Shown here: in pieces, positions 1 to 13,335 of the stretch
Position numbering within the stretch: the first letter of the stretch is position 1
How the letters are laid out: each line of letters opens with the position of its first letter
Assembly: GCA_013397455.1 (NCBI GenBank)
Contig: VYZB01000530.1
Span: 146,856 to 210,855, forward strand
Direction of reading: 5' to 3'
DNA from: Crotophaga sulcirostris
Lineage: Eukaryota; Chordata; Aves; Cuculiformes; Crotophagidae
DNA length: 64,000 nucleotides
Made by a program: the position numbers and the translations under genes
Notes under the pieces: generated by a model
Told to the model about the DNA's origin: nothing
Seen by the model: only the letters and a program-made list of their open reading frames with translations
Databases searched by the model: none

Positions 1-3000
1 ACCATACCAGATAGACAGTCAAGTTCCAGTCCCAGATCTGGAATGACCTTCTTCCTTTCCTCCATACCTGGAGATTGACAGAAATTATTTTCAATGCATA
101 GAAGAATTTTTTGTTTAGAGTTCTTTTTCAGAAGTGCCAGCCTGCACATCAGCACAGTTAAACATAAAACCAGAATAGTTCTTCTATCAGACCTTACTTA
201 AAAAAAAAATAAATTGTTAAGCTTCTACATTATAAAGACAAGCATTCTAAATAATACAGTAAGAAGCGATCCAATTCTTATAATGATGTGTCTGCATTAA
301 CTTTTAAATTTGAATCCACTGAATATATTCTGAGCTGAAATGTATTGTTTTTCTTAATTCTAGCTTTTGAACACCTCTCAAGAAAATGCACAAAAGATGT
401 ATCATTGCATAGAAACACTGAATTTCAACAAAAGTTGAAAATTTTAACATAGTTGTTGTTGGTACCTATGAGCTAAAAAAGGTGTTATGTAACCGACAAC
501 AAATGAAGGGAACAAGAACAAGGGAAAGACTGTGAACAGTCTTTAGGAAAGAGAAACTTAAGTGTCATATCCTTTCATTTAGAAAAGCTTTCTTCTACTA
601 AATATAATTATTTTTCCTTCAAGTTTTGATGAAGATGAGGTTGCTAGGAAACTCATTCTGTTTAGAGCTGCACCTGTGTAAATATGGTGTAACCAATTTA
701 TATTGATGAAAGTTCCTGAACTGAAATAAGAGCATCTATGAGTAGTTTTGATGTCTGTCATTACTAACATAAGGAAACATGTTGTTACAAAAGAGACAAA
801 GCTCAATGACCAGTTGTTGCCTTATGGTCTCTGGGTAACAACTGGTACAAGTCATAAGAAATTAGATTTATGCCATCCTTGTTAATCCCCGATTCCTTTC
901 CAGTAGAGCTGCATGAAAGTCTTGGCAATGAAACACACCTCCACTACTAGTATAATATCACTCAAGATTGCTTTGGAACCATAACTCCATGTTTCTGGCT
1001 CTTATGGATTGATTTAATCTGCCACTAACATTGGCAGAGAAGTTGTTAATTCTCTGTGTTATAGGTTCTAAAGGGATTATGGTAAATATTGTAGTTGTTC
1101 TTACATCTATACTGCCTTTAGTAGCAGTAGCTGAGTACATATTTACCTTTGTGGGTCAGTAGACATGTACTGTTTGTACAAATTCTACTGACTGTGATAC
1201 TGTGTATATCCATGCAGCATTTTAGGATGAACTCACTGAGTAATCATGACTTCATCATAATTTTTCTATCTTAAAACCATTTTGTGTACCAAATATGTGA
1301 TCAACATACTTTCACACCTGAAGACCTAGTCCAGCATATTTTGTATAAGAAAGTCTTTCATTTCCACACCAAAATTCCTGCACAGCTATGATTCCTATTG
1401 CTGCACCAGCAACATTAAATTAGGTTTGTAAGCAGATTTCATTCATGTAGACCTATCGCAAGAAATAAATAAGGATTCAGGCAATATATTGATTTCTATC
1501 ATTGATGATGATGGAAATACAGACTATCCTGATATCAAAATTGCTTCTGTGTTTCCCTCGGGAGAAGTACTAGATCACAGCTTTGGATGAGGCCAGTCTC
1601 TCCTTAGTTGATCAGCAGGGACTAGCATTCAATTATGACTATAGACTGTCCTCCTCATCCAGTATTAAAAGAAATGCATGGCAAGAATCATCTTTAACCG
1701 GGACCTTCTTTAGAACTTCCAAGCGTGTACAACTCTCCCTCAGTGGTTCATTTCTGCTTGGTTAATTTTTTTCCACATGCAAAGAGGCGCTGAACAAAGA
1801 ACATAAAGAACTGAAACATTTTCTTAGGACTTGACTGAATACTAAACACAGTAGTACACTATATCAGATAATACTTTCTATATTTTATAGTATATGTATA
1901 TATATACAATATATGATAGTGACAAGAGCTATGGAACTAAATTTCCAAGTTGTATGTATGAAAATCAAATTTTTCTTTAGTTATTATCCTGGTGCAGGGA
2001 TGATCAGGGCTGTGACTTTACGCACACCCAGAACTCTTAAAACATGAACTTTCTGGCTGGTCCAGGAGCTCCACAGTGAGTTATTTGCATAGATACAATG
2101 CTGGCTGGTTTGAGACAACGGACCTGACTTGGAGATTGGCTCAACTCCTAGTCACCTTTGCAAACAAGTATTTGACTGATTGTTAAAACAACTCTTCACA
2201 TGGGGTTTTGGACAATTCTCAAGATTCCTCCAGACAGCTTGGGCTACTTCTAATGTATGTGTTCATTAACACCCTGGATAGAAATTCCCAGAAATTCACA
2301 GGTAGTTGCTGCTGCAGAAGTGATAAATTTGTGTATAGGTAAGACATTAGTAAATAGTAAATAGAAGTCATTTCCAAACATGAAAACATTGTCTTTTGTA
2401 GATTGTGAAGATGTTTAAGAAATGTTTTGCCAGCTGTTAAAATAACTGGTAGAAATGGATCGTGCATGTGTCGGGACATTTGGATAAGACAACAGTTGGT
2501 TTATAAAACCTGAAAAGAACTGTGATTTGGAGAGTGTCTCTCAATCCAGCTGAAGATGTTGCAAAAAGCCTTGCAATGGAGGTTCCCATGACTGTTCCAA
2601 CAGCAACCGACTGTCCTGTTTGAGAGATCTGATTAACCCTCCAGTAATTACTCTATGCCAAGATCAAAGCTATTGCTTCTTTTGAAGAAGCACTCTGTCT
2701 GTCAGTGTCTGTACAAGAGTAGGCACAAGACTGTGCTCTTTTTAAGAAACGTTCCCCAAATAGATAGTCACACATTGCTTAACAGATCTATGAACAAGGA
2801 AATGAATCTTCGGTTCTGTAGATCCTCATGGGTCATGCAAGTTGTTTCATGAATACAGTGACCATCTATCATAGATGTAAAACATATGACACCTATGTAT
2901 TCAAAACCTTCCCAATCTTAAACTGCAGACAGGTTAATATTTTTGTCTGTGAACAGGCAGAATATGAATGAAATCAGGGTGCACATCTTTGTATGGGTGA

Positions 3001-6000
3001 TCTGTATCCCTTGCTGCCTTTAGTCATATAGTGTTCTACCCAGACAATCAGGCCGCACAGGGAGTTCAATCAAAAATTAATGTTTCATATATGAGAATCA
3101 CATTTTGAAATGCCTGAAGGTGAAAAGATTTTTTTCCTGCTTTTTTTCTGAAGATAAACTGAAATTGAAGCTTAACTCCTGCTGGATAGCAGTCACGTGT
3201 GCTTTCAATTAGCTGACTATGAGATACTTTATCCTCAGGTGCAGCTTGAACAACAGCACCCCAAATGCCTTCTGAATCATCATGTCATACTATATCCTAC
3301 AGCAGGATGTAGTGAAGGGTTGCCAAGAATCTATCCTACCTGCACATCATGTTTGCTTAACTGAACACAATCAGAGGCACTGAGTCTGTCTTCTGTGGTG
3401 GAATGGTGACATATTGTCTGCAAAATGACTTTATACTCATGTTTCTGACCCTAGTTAGAAACACTGATCACTTTTGGTGTTCCATAAGTTGTTTCCATCC
3501 CTTCAGCACCCCTTAAACAAAGTTGAAGGCTCCATAGCAGCATGAGCCAACTAGAGCATGTGGTCTCCAAAGGTCTAGTATCAGGCAAGGAAGTTCTCTT
3601 ACTGAAAAAAATCCGACAAAATCCCAAAAAAACCCAAACAAAATAACCCCCAAACCCTTCTGCATGGCAAAGTCCCCATAATCTAACTTTCATAAGGTCT
3701 ACCTCTAGCAGAGATATACTGTATGCTACTAGAACTGTCGTTCTGTTGTGTCCCCTAGGTGCCCTTCTAAAGGTGGTTGTAATGATGTGCCAAAAGGTTG
3801 GCAATCCGTAAGGAGTTTGAACATTTCAAACATATTTATCCAAACAGGGACAGAGCAGGCATGGTTCCCATAACAAAAGTCATTGTGCTTAAAGTTTCCA
3901 AGTCTCAAGCCACACTCCAGACAGAAAAGTGTCCCTGGTGTTGTGTGTACTCAGTGGTATGCCACTGGCTACTCTTCTGTTAGAAAGTTATAGTCTGAAG
4001 GAAGTGCATTGTTAGGCTTGTGTTACATTGACTTCTCCCTAAGAAAAAACTTTGGAAACCTGAAGAAAGCAATTATCAAATCTTCCAGAAATTATCTGGT
4101 TCAGATGAGCTAAACAACAAAGAGCAGGCACAACAATATATACTTAGGGGAGGCTCACAATTCCAATGTAAATGTTGGCAAATTTATCTGCAAAGGCAAG
4201 ATGATCTAATCTCTCGCTAAAGACCTTTACCAATCTCCTTGCCTACTCCACACCAGATGGTACTAGCAGTGCTCTTTAGATCTCTGCCCAGAAGAAAAGG
4301 AGCTGATCTGTCTGTACTGTGTGACAAACACCATGCCTCCAGCAGTTCTATGTTTTGGCTCCTGTTCTATATGATGAATACCTCAAGCATGAGGAGATAG
4401 TAATTAATTTCATTCACTTGAAAGTGGGGTGGACATTTCAACACTGTCTTTTTGTCTATTGCAGCTGTACCATCATGCTCTTCTTGACTGAATGCAAATG
4501 TAAACTGGGAGGACCACTGAAATCATGATGAGCTATTCAGGGAAGTCTAGCCTAGCTGGAGTTGCTACTACATGTTACCTTAGCAATCAGTCCTTACCAT
4601 GAACAGTTCTGTATCTGATGGTTTGCAAACAGACTGCTACACTGGCTCCTGAAACCATGGGAACTGTGAGAGGAGATAAAGTAATGACACCCTATTTATG
4701 TCTCTGTGTCTGGAACATTCCTTACATGATGAAGTGAAGTTTCTTGTTTCATCCTGGTATCTCAAAGGATACTGTTTCTCTCCAAACCAGAGTGACCCTG
4801 CCAGCCCCTGAATCACTTGTTGTAATTTGACCATCTATGAAATGAAGAAGCCAGGAGTAGACCAGACACTTCTGGGAGTTGCAGAATCATTCATGCCTTT
4901 GCAAAAGTACCACATGAGTTTCCAAAATCAAAGAAACCTTGGGGGAGGCATGCAGGTACTCTTCTACTTCACGCATACCTCATCTAGTCCAGACTGTGAC
5001 GTGCTTGTTGCTGCCACTCCTGTCACTACTTTTCCCCAAACAGAGTCAATATTGTGGGCAGAGAAGGGAGAAATTCTTCTGAACTCTCACCTCACTGTCA
5101 AGTGTTCAATCTTGCTAGTCCTTGCCTCTTGGCTGCCAGAGACAACTCATTATACCAAGTAGCATGCTTGCCATTAGTAGAGTAAGTTAGGAGGAGCCAG
5201 ATCTGATAGAGTGTAGCTTTTCTATGCTGCACCTAGAGTTGGGATTTGAGTCTTCACTTCTCTCTTATTCTCACCTGAACTTCCTCACTGAAAGGACAGC
5301 TTGCATATTGCAGAGCAGATCTATAATGTGCATCACCATGTGGATGGTATGGATGGTGTGAGGATTAAGGCTTGAATGCTAAATCAGAAGCATTCCAGTG
5401 TGACCATAAGACACATCCTCTATCACCAGGGAATTCACAATTAGCCTGCTTCATCAGCCCTTACAAAAGAGCTATGGACAGCCTGTGGATTTTATCCTAA
5501 TTTAAGTTGTCTTGACCGTTCCTGTAATTAGTGTTATACCTGTTGAACATGAACTGGGATTTGGATGTTGTAACTGCACCAATAAATTCACATCTGTAAA
5601 GCGTGTATCAACTGTTGAAGGTAGGGAGGCACCTTTCAGAGTACATTCTTATTCGTTTGGACAAAGTGATTCTGTTTACAGCAAGGATACAGGCTAGAGG
5701 GCAACCTGTCTGACATATTTCTAAGGTTTGCTTTTCTTTCCTCTAACATTCAATCAGCACTTCAGCAGGAAGGGCACAGAAATGCAGGTAATTCAAGCAG
5801 GACTCTCAGAAGGTGAGTGAGACACGATAAATGAAGACCATTTCAGATACTGAAAATGTGACAGACCTAAAGCAGGATTTTTTTGTTATTGTTTTTTATT
5901 GGAATTCAAAGTCACATATATGTTCAATACCTTCTGACAGGCTTTTTCCTTCTTTTTTATTTTTGTTCTTGTTTTCTTCTTGCCTGCCCCCAAAGTAACA

Positions 6001-8934
6001 ACAATTGTTATAAATTTTGTACAAGATTTTCCAAATCACAGAAGAGCTGATATTTAGAAAATGCTTTCCTGCAGTCTCCAAGAACCTAGTCTGTTTAAAT
6101 GTGCCCTTGATATGGGCACCCCTCTCCCCCCAAAAAAGGCAACATTTCATTTTTTAAAGGCTGGTACTTTTATTAGTAGTAGGTAGAGGAGGGGGGAAAG
6201 CAATAAGGGATATACATATACAGGCAAGAGGAGAGAAGATGCACTGGGAATCACGTATTCACACTTTCATCAAGCAGAAAGATAGCCTCTTTTATTTGAC
6301 CAAAAGAGTAAAATGTGTAACAGCTGCCTCTGTTACAGTAAATGTCTATGAGCAAGTAGGCAGATGCAGCGATGCTAATAAATGCTGCAGCAGTACCTTA
6401 GGTGAATACTGCGGTTTTTTATCCTGCTGGTAACCAGGCTGCCACATTCTTCTCTGCATCTTAGCTATCATCTCATGTTGGATGACTTTTAACAATATCT
6501 TTTTTTTTAACTTTCACATAGATATAATTCTATTGGCTTAATAATACCAGCAACTGTTTAAACTACTTTATATTTTTTCTACATAAAATAACCTCGATTG
6601 CATGAATCAGAACTCTTACACTTAAGAATTGGAAGATTATATATTTTTTAAGAAATTAATACTTTTCCCTGCATAGTGGAAATAATATTTTTTCTTGACA
6701 GTCTGTATTCTCTTAGCATCAACTCATTCTACCACTACCTGCTTGTTAAGTCTCTATTTCCAGACCATTCTCTGCTCAGTTCAGACCTTCATCTGATCTC
6801 TGCCAGTTATCTTAGGTCTAGATGCACAAGAGTATTCAGGCACCTAACTGCTTAATGTGTCAAATGGAACGAGGAATCTGAGAAGGTCCAAAATATTCCA
6901 AATTTAATTTGCAACCATTCATATAAATTTCATGAATTTAACAAAAAAATCTACATCTCTTTTAGTGCTTCACTACGTTTGTTTTCATGTATTCTTATAT
7001 AGTATTTCCAGAAATCTTCACATGTGACAATAGTTTATCATTAAAAATACTGATTAGTTAATATTCTTTCATTATTTCTAGAAAGCATAGTAGTTAACCA
7101 TCGGTAGAGAGAAGTGGGATGGAAACCATATGAAAGCCTGTGTATAGAATTCATCATGTATCTTTTATTGACATTTTGATTATTTGGAATAACATTCTGC
7201 ATTATCTGAAATTTAATTATTATTTAGCAACCTGACATTCATCCAATGTTTTTCTACCATTCAAAAAAGAAAATTTTAATATTTGGATATTTTAGCCATT
7301 GATGACAAGAAAGTTTTCCAGCTGAGTGCATATTAAATTTGCAAAGGGCAAACTAAGCTCAATTTCCATGCAGTAATCTCTGGGCAGAAAACAGGTACTT
7401 TTCTTCATTGTGTCCTAAAATATTTTCTGTTGTTTCTAGGTGCTTCATTCATTAAAAATATCTTAAAGAAGAACCTGAAGCTTTGCTGTTTTATTGCTTT
7501 GTTGCTTCATTGCTTGAAAGATTTATTATTTATAAGAATGGAAAAATGAGTCCTAAAACTTACTTTTTTGCATCTTTCTTGGGGAATTTTGCTGCAATGA
7601 ATGGTCTTAAACAAAATCATAGCTACTACTGACATCCTGGAAGCCATTTAGATAAGTCCAGTTTGATCTTTATTCCTGTTCCTTCTTTGAGCAAATACTT
7701 AATTTGGGATTAGGTTCCATTTGAGATTACTTCCACTCTTATTTTTCTTTTCCAAACATTGGAGACATGCTATGAAATTATGCTATTTTTATGAAAATAT
7801 TTGCCAGTAAACTCCTTTTCTAAATTATTTCTGAGAAGTCAATAAACGAGAGAAATGGTCAATAAAACTAAAACTGTTTTGCAACTGAGATGTATGTTTA
7901 TCAGAAATCGTTGCAGCATTTTTACAGATACAGTAATTAACCACATTTAATAATAACAGTGTCTACTTTTGCAATGCTGTTCATTGAAAGAAGCTAAAAG
8001 GTTTTATAGAGGTTACTTGCCTTATTGCAGAAAATCTGCTAGAGTACCAGGAACAATTGAGTAAACCAGATACAGAAAATTGTGACTAATGAGACAGAAG
8101 TAGAGGCAGGGTCACCTCTGAGCCACAGTCCCTTGCTCCACAGCCAGGGACAACACTGCCCATTATAAACCATCCCATCTCCTGTCAATGTGCGCCTATA
8201 CAGATTCCATCAGCGTACCCATGTATTTACTCTGGTCTGTGGAAGAACAATGACTTTGTTTTCATTTGTCAGCAGACCTTTAATAAAGGTACACCCTGAA
8301 AAATTGAGAATACTAGGGATTTATTTAAGAAATCAGTTTGATTAACCATGAATGAGCAAAGAATTCTGCAATTGGAGACTTCTGCTTTTATGCTTTTGAT
8401 TGCAGTCCCGACCTGACTTTATGTCTGAGTAAAGGTAATTATCAAGAGTACAAAAGAGTTCAAATGCATTCGGGTCTTCTGGAAAATCAAACCATGAAGA
8501 TCATTCTTTTCAAGTCAATAATGAGCCGGACTTCTGTTCCATTGTCTACATAATGGCCTTTTATTTTCTTACAAAATTTGTGTAAGTCTCCAAAGCTGCG
8601 GCTATGCATGACTTTTTCTTACTGATGAAAAGTACAGACTGTACAGAATTTACAACTTTAAAAGATCAAGTCCTATTGTAAGGGCCTTTTCCACTTTGAT
8701 CAACACAAGATAACATTTATTACACCACAGAAGAGTATTGTTAAAATAATATTAAGGGTATAAATGCAACCAACCAAAGTCAAGGATTCAGTGATTTTTT
8801 TACTCTTTTTTTTGCATTATTATTAACACACTAGGTTTTAAAGGTAATGCAGGTTTTAGGCACACAGTGAGTTATTTACTATACTGGACAGTGACTATTA
8901 TTACTTCTGGGATGTAGTAAAGGACGGAAAGTAT
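1..8934. other. Unassigned non-coding DNA
   Basis: I recognise no gene or repeat family across this stretch. The open frames are short (about 60 to 117 codons), lie on both strands and resemble nothing I know. Low-complexity pieces include a TA-rich run near 1885-1915 and A/C-rich runs near 3600-3660. A few short + strand patches between 1.0 and 2.7 kb read in a protein-like way but are broken by stops and cannot be assigned. The part from about 6.4 to 8.1 kb is strongly AT-rich. Confidence 0.6.
809..846. repeat. Small imperfect inverted repeat
   Basis: Arms of 10 bases, accagttgtt at 809-818 and aacaactggt at 837-846, are perfect reverse complements around an 18-base spacer. The pairing can extend three bases inward with one mismatch. 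It could form a short hairpin. I see no flanking duplication that would mark a transposon, so chance is possible. Confidence 0.5.
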
Positions 8935-9260
8935 TTCACAGTATCATAGAAATGCAGGTTGTAGTCTGCTACTTGAACCTGGGCTATTGCAAGCAGTGCA
9001 CAGGGGCAGCTTTTTCTGTGTCTGGCAGAGTCTTCAGGACACCCAGGAGAGAGATTTCACATTTCACAGCCTCGCTGTGCAACTTATTCCAGTGAGGTGC
9101 TATTCACCTAGTGGCTTTTTTCCTCTTTATATCCAATCTTAATTTTCTAAGATGCAGTTTGTTACGACTGCTATGATTACATTGCTGGGCTTTGCTGCAA
9201 AGAGCTTGGCACTGCGTTCAGTTTCAGAAAAAAAAAAAATATTGAAAAAACCCCAAACCA
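8935..9260 (-). mobile_element. Old CR1 LINE 3' region
   Basis: Read on the minus strand, this follows the 3' untranslated layout of an old CR1. The + strand starts with a 'cacagtatcatagaaatgca' type end. It continues through the segments for 'cctgttccagtg' and 'tttttcctctttatatccaa' that mark the last ORF2 codons of CR1. It is highly diverged, 5'-truncated and non-functional. The subfamily cannot be set by eye. A homology search against avian CR1 consensi would settle it. Confidence 0.5.
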
Positions 9261-9350
9261 CCACCAGCCCCAATGAAACAAACCCACAAAAATGAAAGTT
9301 CTCCAAATCTCTGTCTTTCCATCCCCCTAAGTTTTTCCAATGTGCACATA

Positions 9351-9372
9351 GACACACACACCACACACACCC
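9351..9372. repeat. Short (CA)n run
   Basis: An imperfect CA run of about 22 bases, interrupted once by CC. Too short to be called a polymorphic microsatellite with confidence. Confidence 0.6.
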
Positions 9373-10049
9373 CTGCAATGAATTCTCTGCCATTACTATT
9401 GCTCTTTTTGATGTTTGGGTGATTTCATCCTTTCTGTTGAGTGCCTCAACTTCCAAATATTTAAATTAAAATAAATAAACCTTTTTCTGGACATTTTTAA
9501 TTTCAGGTTTCAAAAAGATTGTGAACAGAATGTTTCTTGTGATGTGAATAGCCTTGTGATCAGAAAACAGATCCAAGAGTGCGGTTAAGTAAAATGAAGC
9601 AGGTAAAGGAGATGATGAAAAGCAAATGCTACCACTGGGCTCTGTCTTTTGACTGCCCTCTTGGGAGGCATCAGGAAGGTCACTGACCTTCTGCCTTCCA
9701 TGCCTCACACAGATTTTCTCCCTGCTCTTGGGCTGTGAACTATGGTGAGGGATACAGTGTGGGTAACTTAGACCTTTGCCTTGCACCCAAGCGGTAGACA
9801 CCTAGTGCAGCAATTATGCTAAGGTAAATGCTCATTTCCCTTTTTAGCAAAGAAAGATGGATGGTTTATCTTAAGAGAAAGTATTTACCCCTGGACACCT
9901 ATCCCTCTCCTTTGACTATTTTCAAGGCAAGCGATGTGGACCTTTGGTGTCTCAAAAGAACAACTCCAAAGCCATCCAGAAGATACTTAGGTCATGAAGG
10001 TGTCTGCCCTAATAGCAGAAAGTAAACATGATCTATCAGAATAAGAACA

Positions 10050-10112
10050 TGAGTAGGGGCACCACAGGAGTCTGTGGTGTTCAATGTGTTATCAAATGAT
10101 CATTTTCATTAG
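10050..10112 (+). mobile_element. Possible CR1 ORF2 scrap
   Basis: A stretch of about 60 bases reads like the CR1 reverse-transcriptase segment around 'VPQ(G)S..LFN.F.ND': caccacaggagtctgtg, then ttcaatgtgttatc and aaatgatca. No neighbouring CR1 sequence is recognisable on either side. Treat it as a weak lead. Confidence 0.3.
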
Positions 10113-11270
10113 ACAGAACTAGTAAAAAACCCCTGAAAATTCAATTTTGTTTTTTTCCAGAACAACCTGAATTAATACTTATACACAAATAGTAGCTCTG
10201 GAAACTGACCCATTTATGACAATTCAGTTAGGGAATCCATCACACTTTAAGTTTTCAAAAATTAAGTAGCACTAACTAAATAACAATAGTACTGTTGTGA
10301 TGTGGGGTGTTAGTAATGAGGGCTGTTAGAAAATGGTTCTGGACTAAGGAGACCTTCAAAAAATGTAGAACATCCTAGAGGCTTTGGATTGTTGTCTCTA
10401 ATAGGGATAATACATAAAAAAAGCATTTTAAAAAAAATGACTGAAGTTCCTCTTGGACCTGGAGGAGAAGAATGAATTTACGTTATCAGCCAAGATCTAA
10501 AATGACCGGATATTCCTTGTGTTAAAACTGAATATTTAACATACTTCCATTTATTTTATTTTCTTTCTATTAAACCTTTAAGAAATCTATTCTAATACAT
10601 AACCAGCTAGACGAGTCCCAAGTCATACAGAGTAAAAATACATGCTTGCTGGTTTTCAGTTGTGAAACAGATGAGTCCATTTCTGAATAAAAATGGCAAC
10701 CACACTGTAGCAATTTAAAATTCCTCAAGAACCTGGTAATATAAAGGAAATTAACTGTAGAAGATAAGATCTATGCAAATGTTTCAGCTGTAATACAATG
10801 TCTCCATCACAATGCTGAAATCTGCAGAGACCACAACAGAAAACATGAAGTGTGAAAAGAAGCCTCTGGGACTTGTAAAACAATACATTAAAATATACTG
10901 ATGTTATAAATAGTGCTATAGTTTACCTTTACTGGCTTGAAAGAGGACTCCAGAGACTGGAACAGAAGACAAATCAAAATAGTTGGCCTCTTTTTCAAAA
11001 TCCGTTATGCTGCTATATCAGAAAGTGCAATCCTTCCTCATTAAGGAATTTATGGCAGCTATAATGCTTTATATATAGGAAGGGAAATGAAAGGTTGTAG
11101 CAACTTGGACACACTAGCTTGTATATGAAGCACAGGTCAGGTGGAAAACTGAATTTTTACTGTTAAACTACTTATTTTTGTTAGTTTATAGAGACTTTCA
11201 TAAAATGTAGTACTGAATCTAGAGGGTGCACCTAGATGATGGAAGAGACAATGCTAGGATGGAATTAATA

Positions 11271-11291
11271 AGCTCCTAGCTCCTAGCTCCC
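11271..11291. repeat. 7-bp tandem repeat, three copies
   Basis: Two copies of agctcct are followed by agctccc. Short local slippage product; no function suggested. Confidence 0.7.
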
Positions 11292-13281
11292 TGCACAAAT
11301 CTTTAAGAATTCTTCTTTGTTGAGATTCCCCAGAATGGAGAGTCCCTCTTGATGATTGTGTACCTAGAAAGTGTTACAAAGTGTGATCAAGACTGAGTAG
11401 AGAAGACTTTTAATAAAAGCTCGGTACCTTCTAACGCAAAATTTTACAAGATTTTACTCTTCTGAATTGTATTATGTAACATGTAGCACAGTTTTTCATT
11501 TACTTCTCTTTTTTTAACTCTCAAGTTGGTTTTGGTGGTTCAATTCATTACAATGTATGCACAAAAAAGTTAGTGAGGTGCAAAGATTTTGGACATAAAG
11601 TTCATGATATGAAGCTCTGCATGAACCCTGTGTTATTTATGCACAACTGTGTATAGGCAGCACATAACGTTTAATGTTCAGCTGTTGCTGCACAGGAAAT
11701 TGTATGCAACTCCTGGCACATAAAACTTGTCTATTATAGCTTCTGGCATTTAAAGCTTTTGCTGCCCAAAGGTTTTATTCCTCCTCTTCCATGTAGAAAT
11801 ATACTTGGTAATTGCCTGGAAAAATAAATCTGGGATCCATTTATCATTTCATGGATAATTCACAAGTCCAGTGGTTTTAGTACCAGTGTTTTCTTCAGTG
11901 TATTTTGTTGTTATCCCTGAAGTGTTCAAAATGGTAGGTTGAATATTTCATTCCAAAGCATGCATTTCTGATTACTTCTAACCTATCTGATTATGAACTT
12001 AGGAGGGAACAATGCTGAGGGTTGGTTTGGCAGACTGTATGTTAAAATTACAGGTAAAGCTCCTACACTAGCTGTTAAAAATGGTTTCTGTCAGCCCCTG
12101 CTCCCCACTGCACGTGTTTATCTCTAAAGAAGTCTGCCTCTTTTGGTGGAGCACTCTGCCTCTGACCAGAGCTCCCACCTCTCCGTGGGCTCAACCTCCA
12201 CCCTGTCTGCCTCTGTTGCAGAAATGGTTGGTGCTTTTGTCATCCTTAGCACTTTTGAGGGATTTTCAAACGTACTGAGACACTGCAGCTTCACATGCTC
12301 CTACCTTAATGCAGTTGGTCTCAGATCTGCCACTTTCGAAGTGTGGCCACAGCAGCTCTCTCTGTGGCAATGAACCAGGCTCTGAGTTTAAGCATCTCAT
12401 TATATTATACAGGTTAGTAAACATCTGTCTTAAAAACCTGTAATCTGCTCTGACACCGGGGTCTACATCAATGAAATAGCATCCTTACCTCGGTACTGCA
12501 ACCAACCAGCCACGTTCCTTTTTCACCCTAGTACAATGAAGCCTTAATACCTTCAACATGTTGCTGAGGACAATATAATTGTTTAGCAGTTGTGCAAGCT
12601 GGTAAAAACAAAAGCAGTGCAGAATGACTAAAGTGTAATTACAAAACATGTCATGCTGTTAACTTAGAAAAAAACCCAACCAAACCCTAACAATGTAGTC
12701 TGACTTTCCTTGTATTGTATTACACTATTTAATTTGTTCCTTTCCATTACTACACAAAACTTTGGTTAGATATAGAGATGTAATGTATTTATGCTGATTT
12801 TCAGAATCTTGTCCATAACCTACTTTCTTTAGTGAATTGCTCACTTTTTTAGAAGTTGTAATAAGCATAGATTAAAAAATGGGTTACGCATTTCTGACTA
12901 GGGCTCTATACCTGCAGAGCCAAAATAAACTTGTGGAAAAGCTTTCTGCTTATAGGAAGAAAATGTATGGTATGTGTGGCCTGGGTCTTAATTTGCTTCT
13001 GTTATTTGTTCTAGATTTCTGATCTGAAATGGGACCATGTTGTTAGTTTCTTTGTCCACATTCACATTTTCTATTAGGAGTACTTTAGGTCTGGTAGTAT
13101 TTAAAGTGCTGCTGTCTGTTTGGCAGGGTAATTCAGAGGACCTTCCTTCAATGAGTAGGAAAAGGCAGGTCCACAAACTCCACAGTATCTGAGGAGGCTT
13201 TAATAACATGCTTGTGTCTATTCACTGACTTTGTAAGGCTCCTGCAAACTAAGGAAACTGACTGAAAATCAATAGGAAATG

Positions 13282-13335
13282 GAATTAAGAGAAGAGCAGA
13301 AAGAAAAGGAGAAGGAGGGAGGAGAAGGGGAAAAC
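13282..13335. repeat. Purine-rich tract
   Basis: About 54 bases almost wholly A/G on the + strand (runs such as agaaaaggagaaggaggga). A low-complexity tract that could adopt non-B structure. It encodes nothing recognisable. Confidence 0.65.

Noticed and set aside
3451..3804. 117-codon minus-strand frame
   Set aside because: It crosses a low-complexity A/C-rich run and shows no domain or family features.
12081..12373. Possible exon behind a 'cctctgttgcag' acceptor
   Set aside because: There is no donor partner and no recognisable protein, and two frames are equally open.
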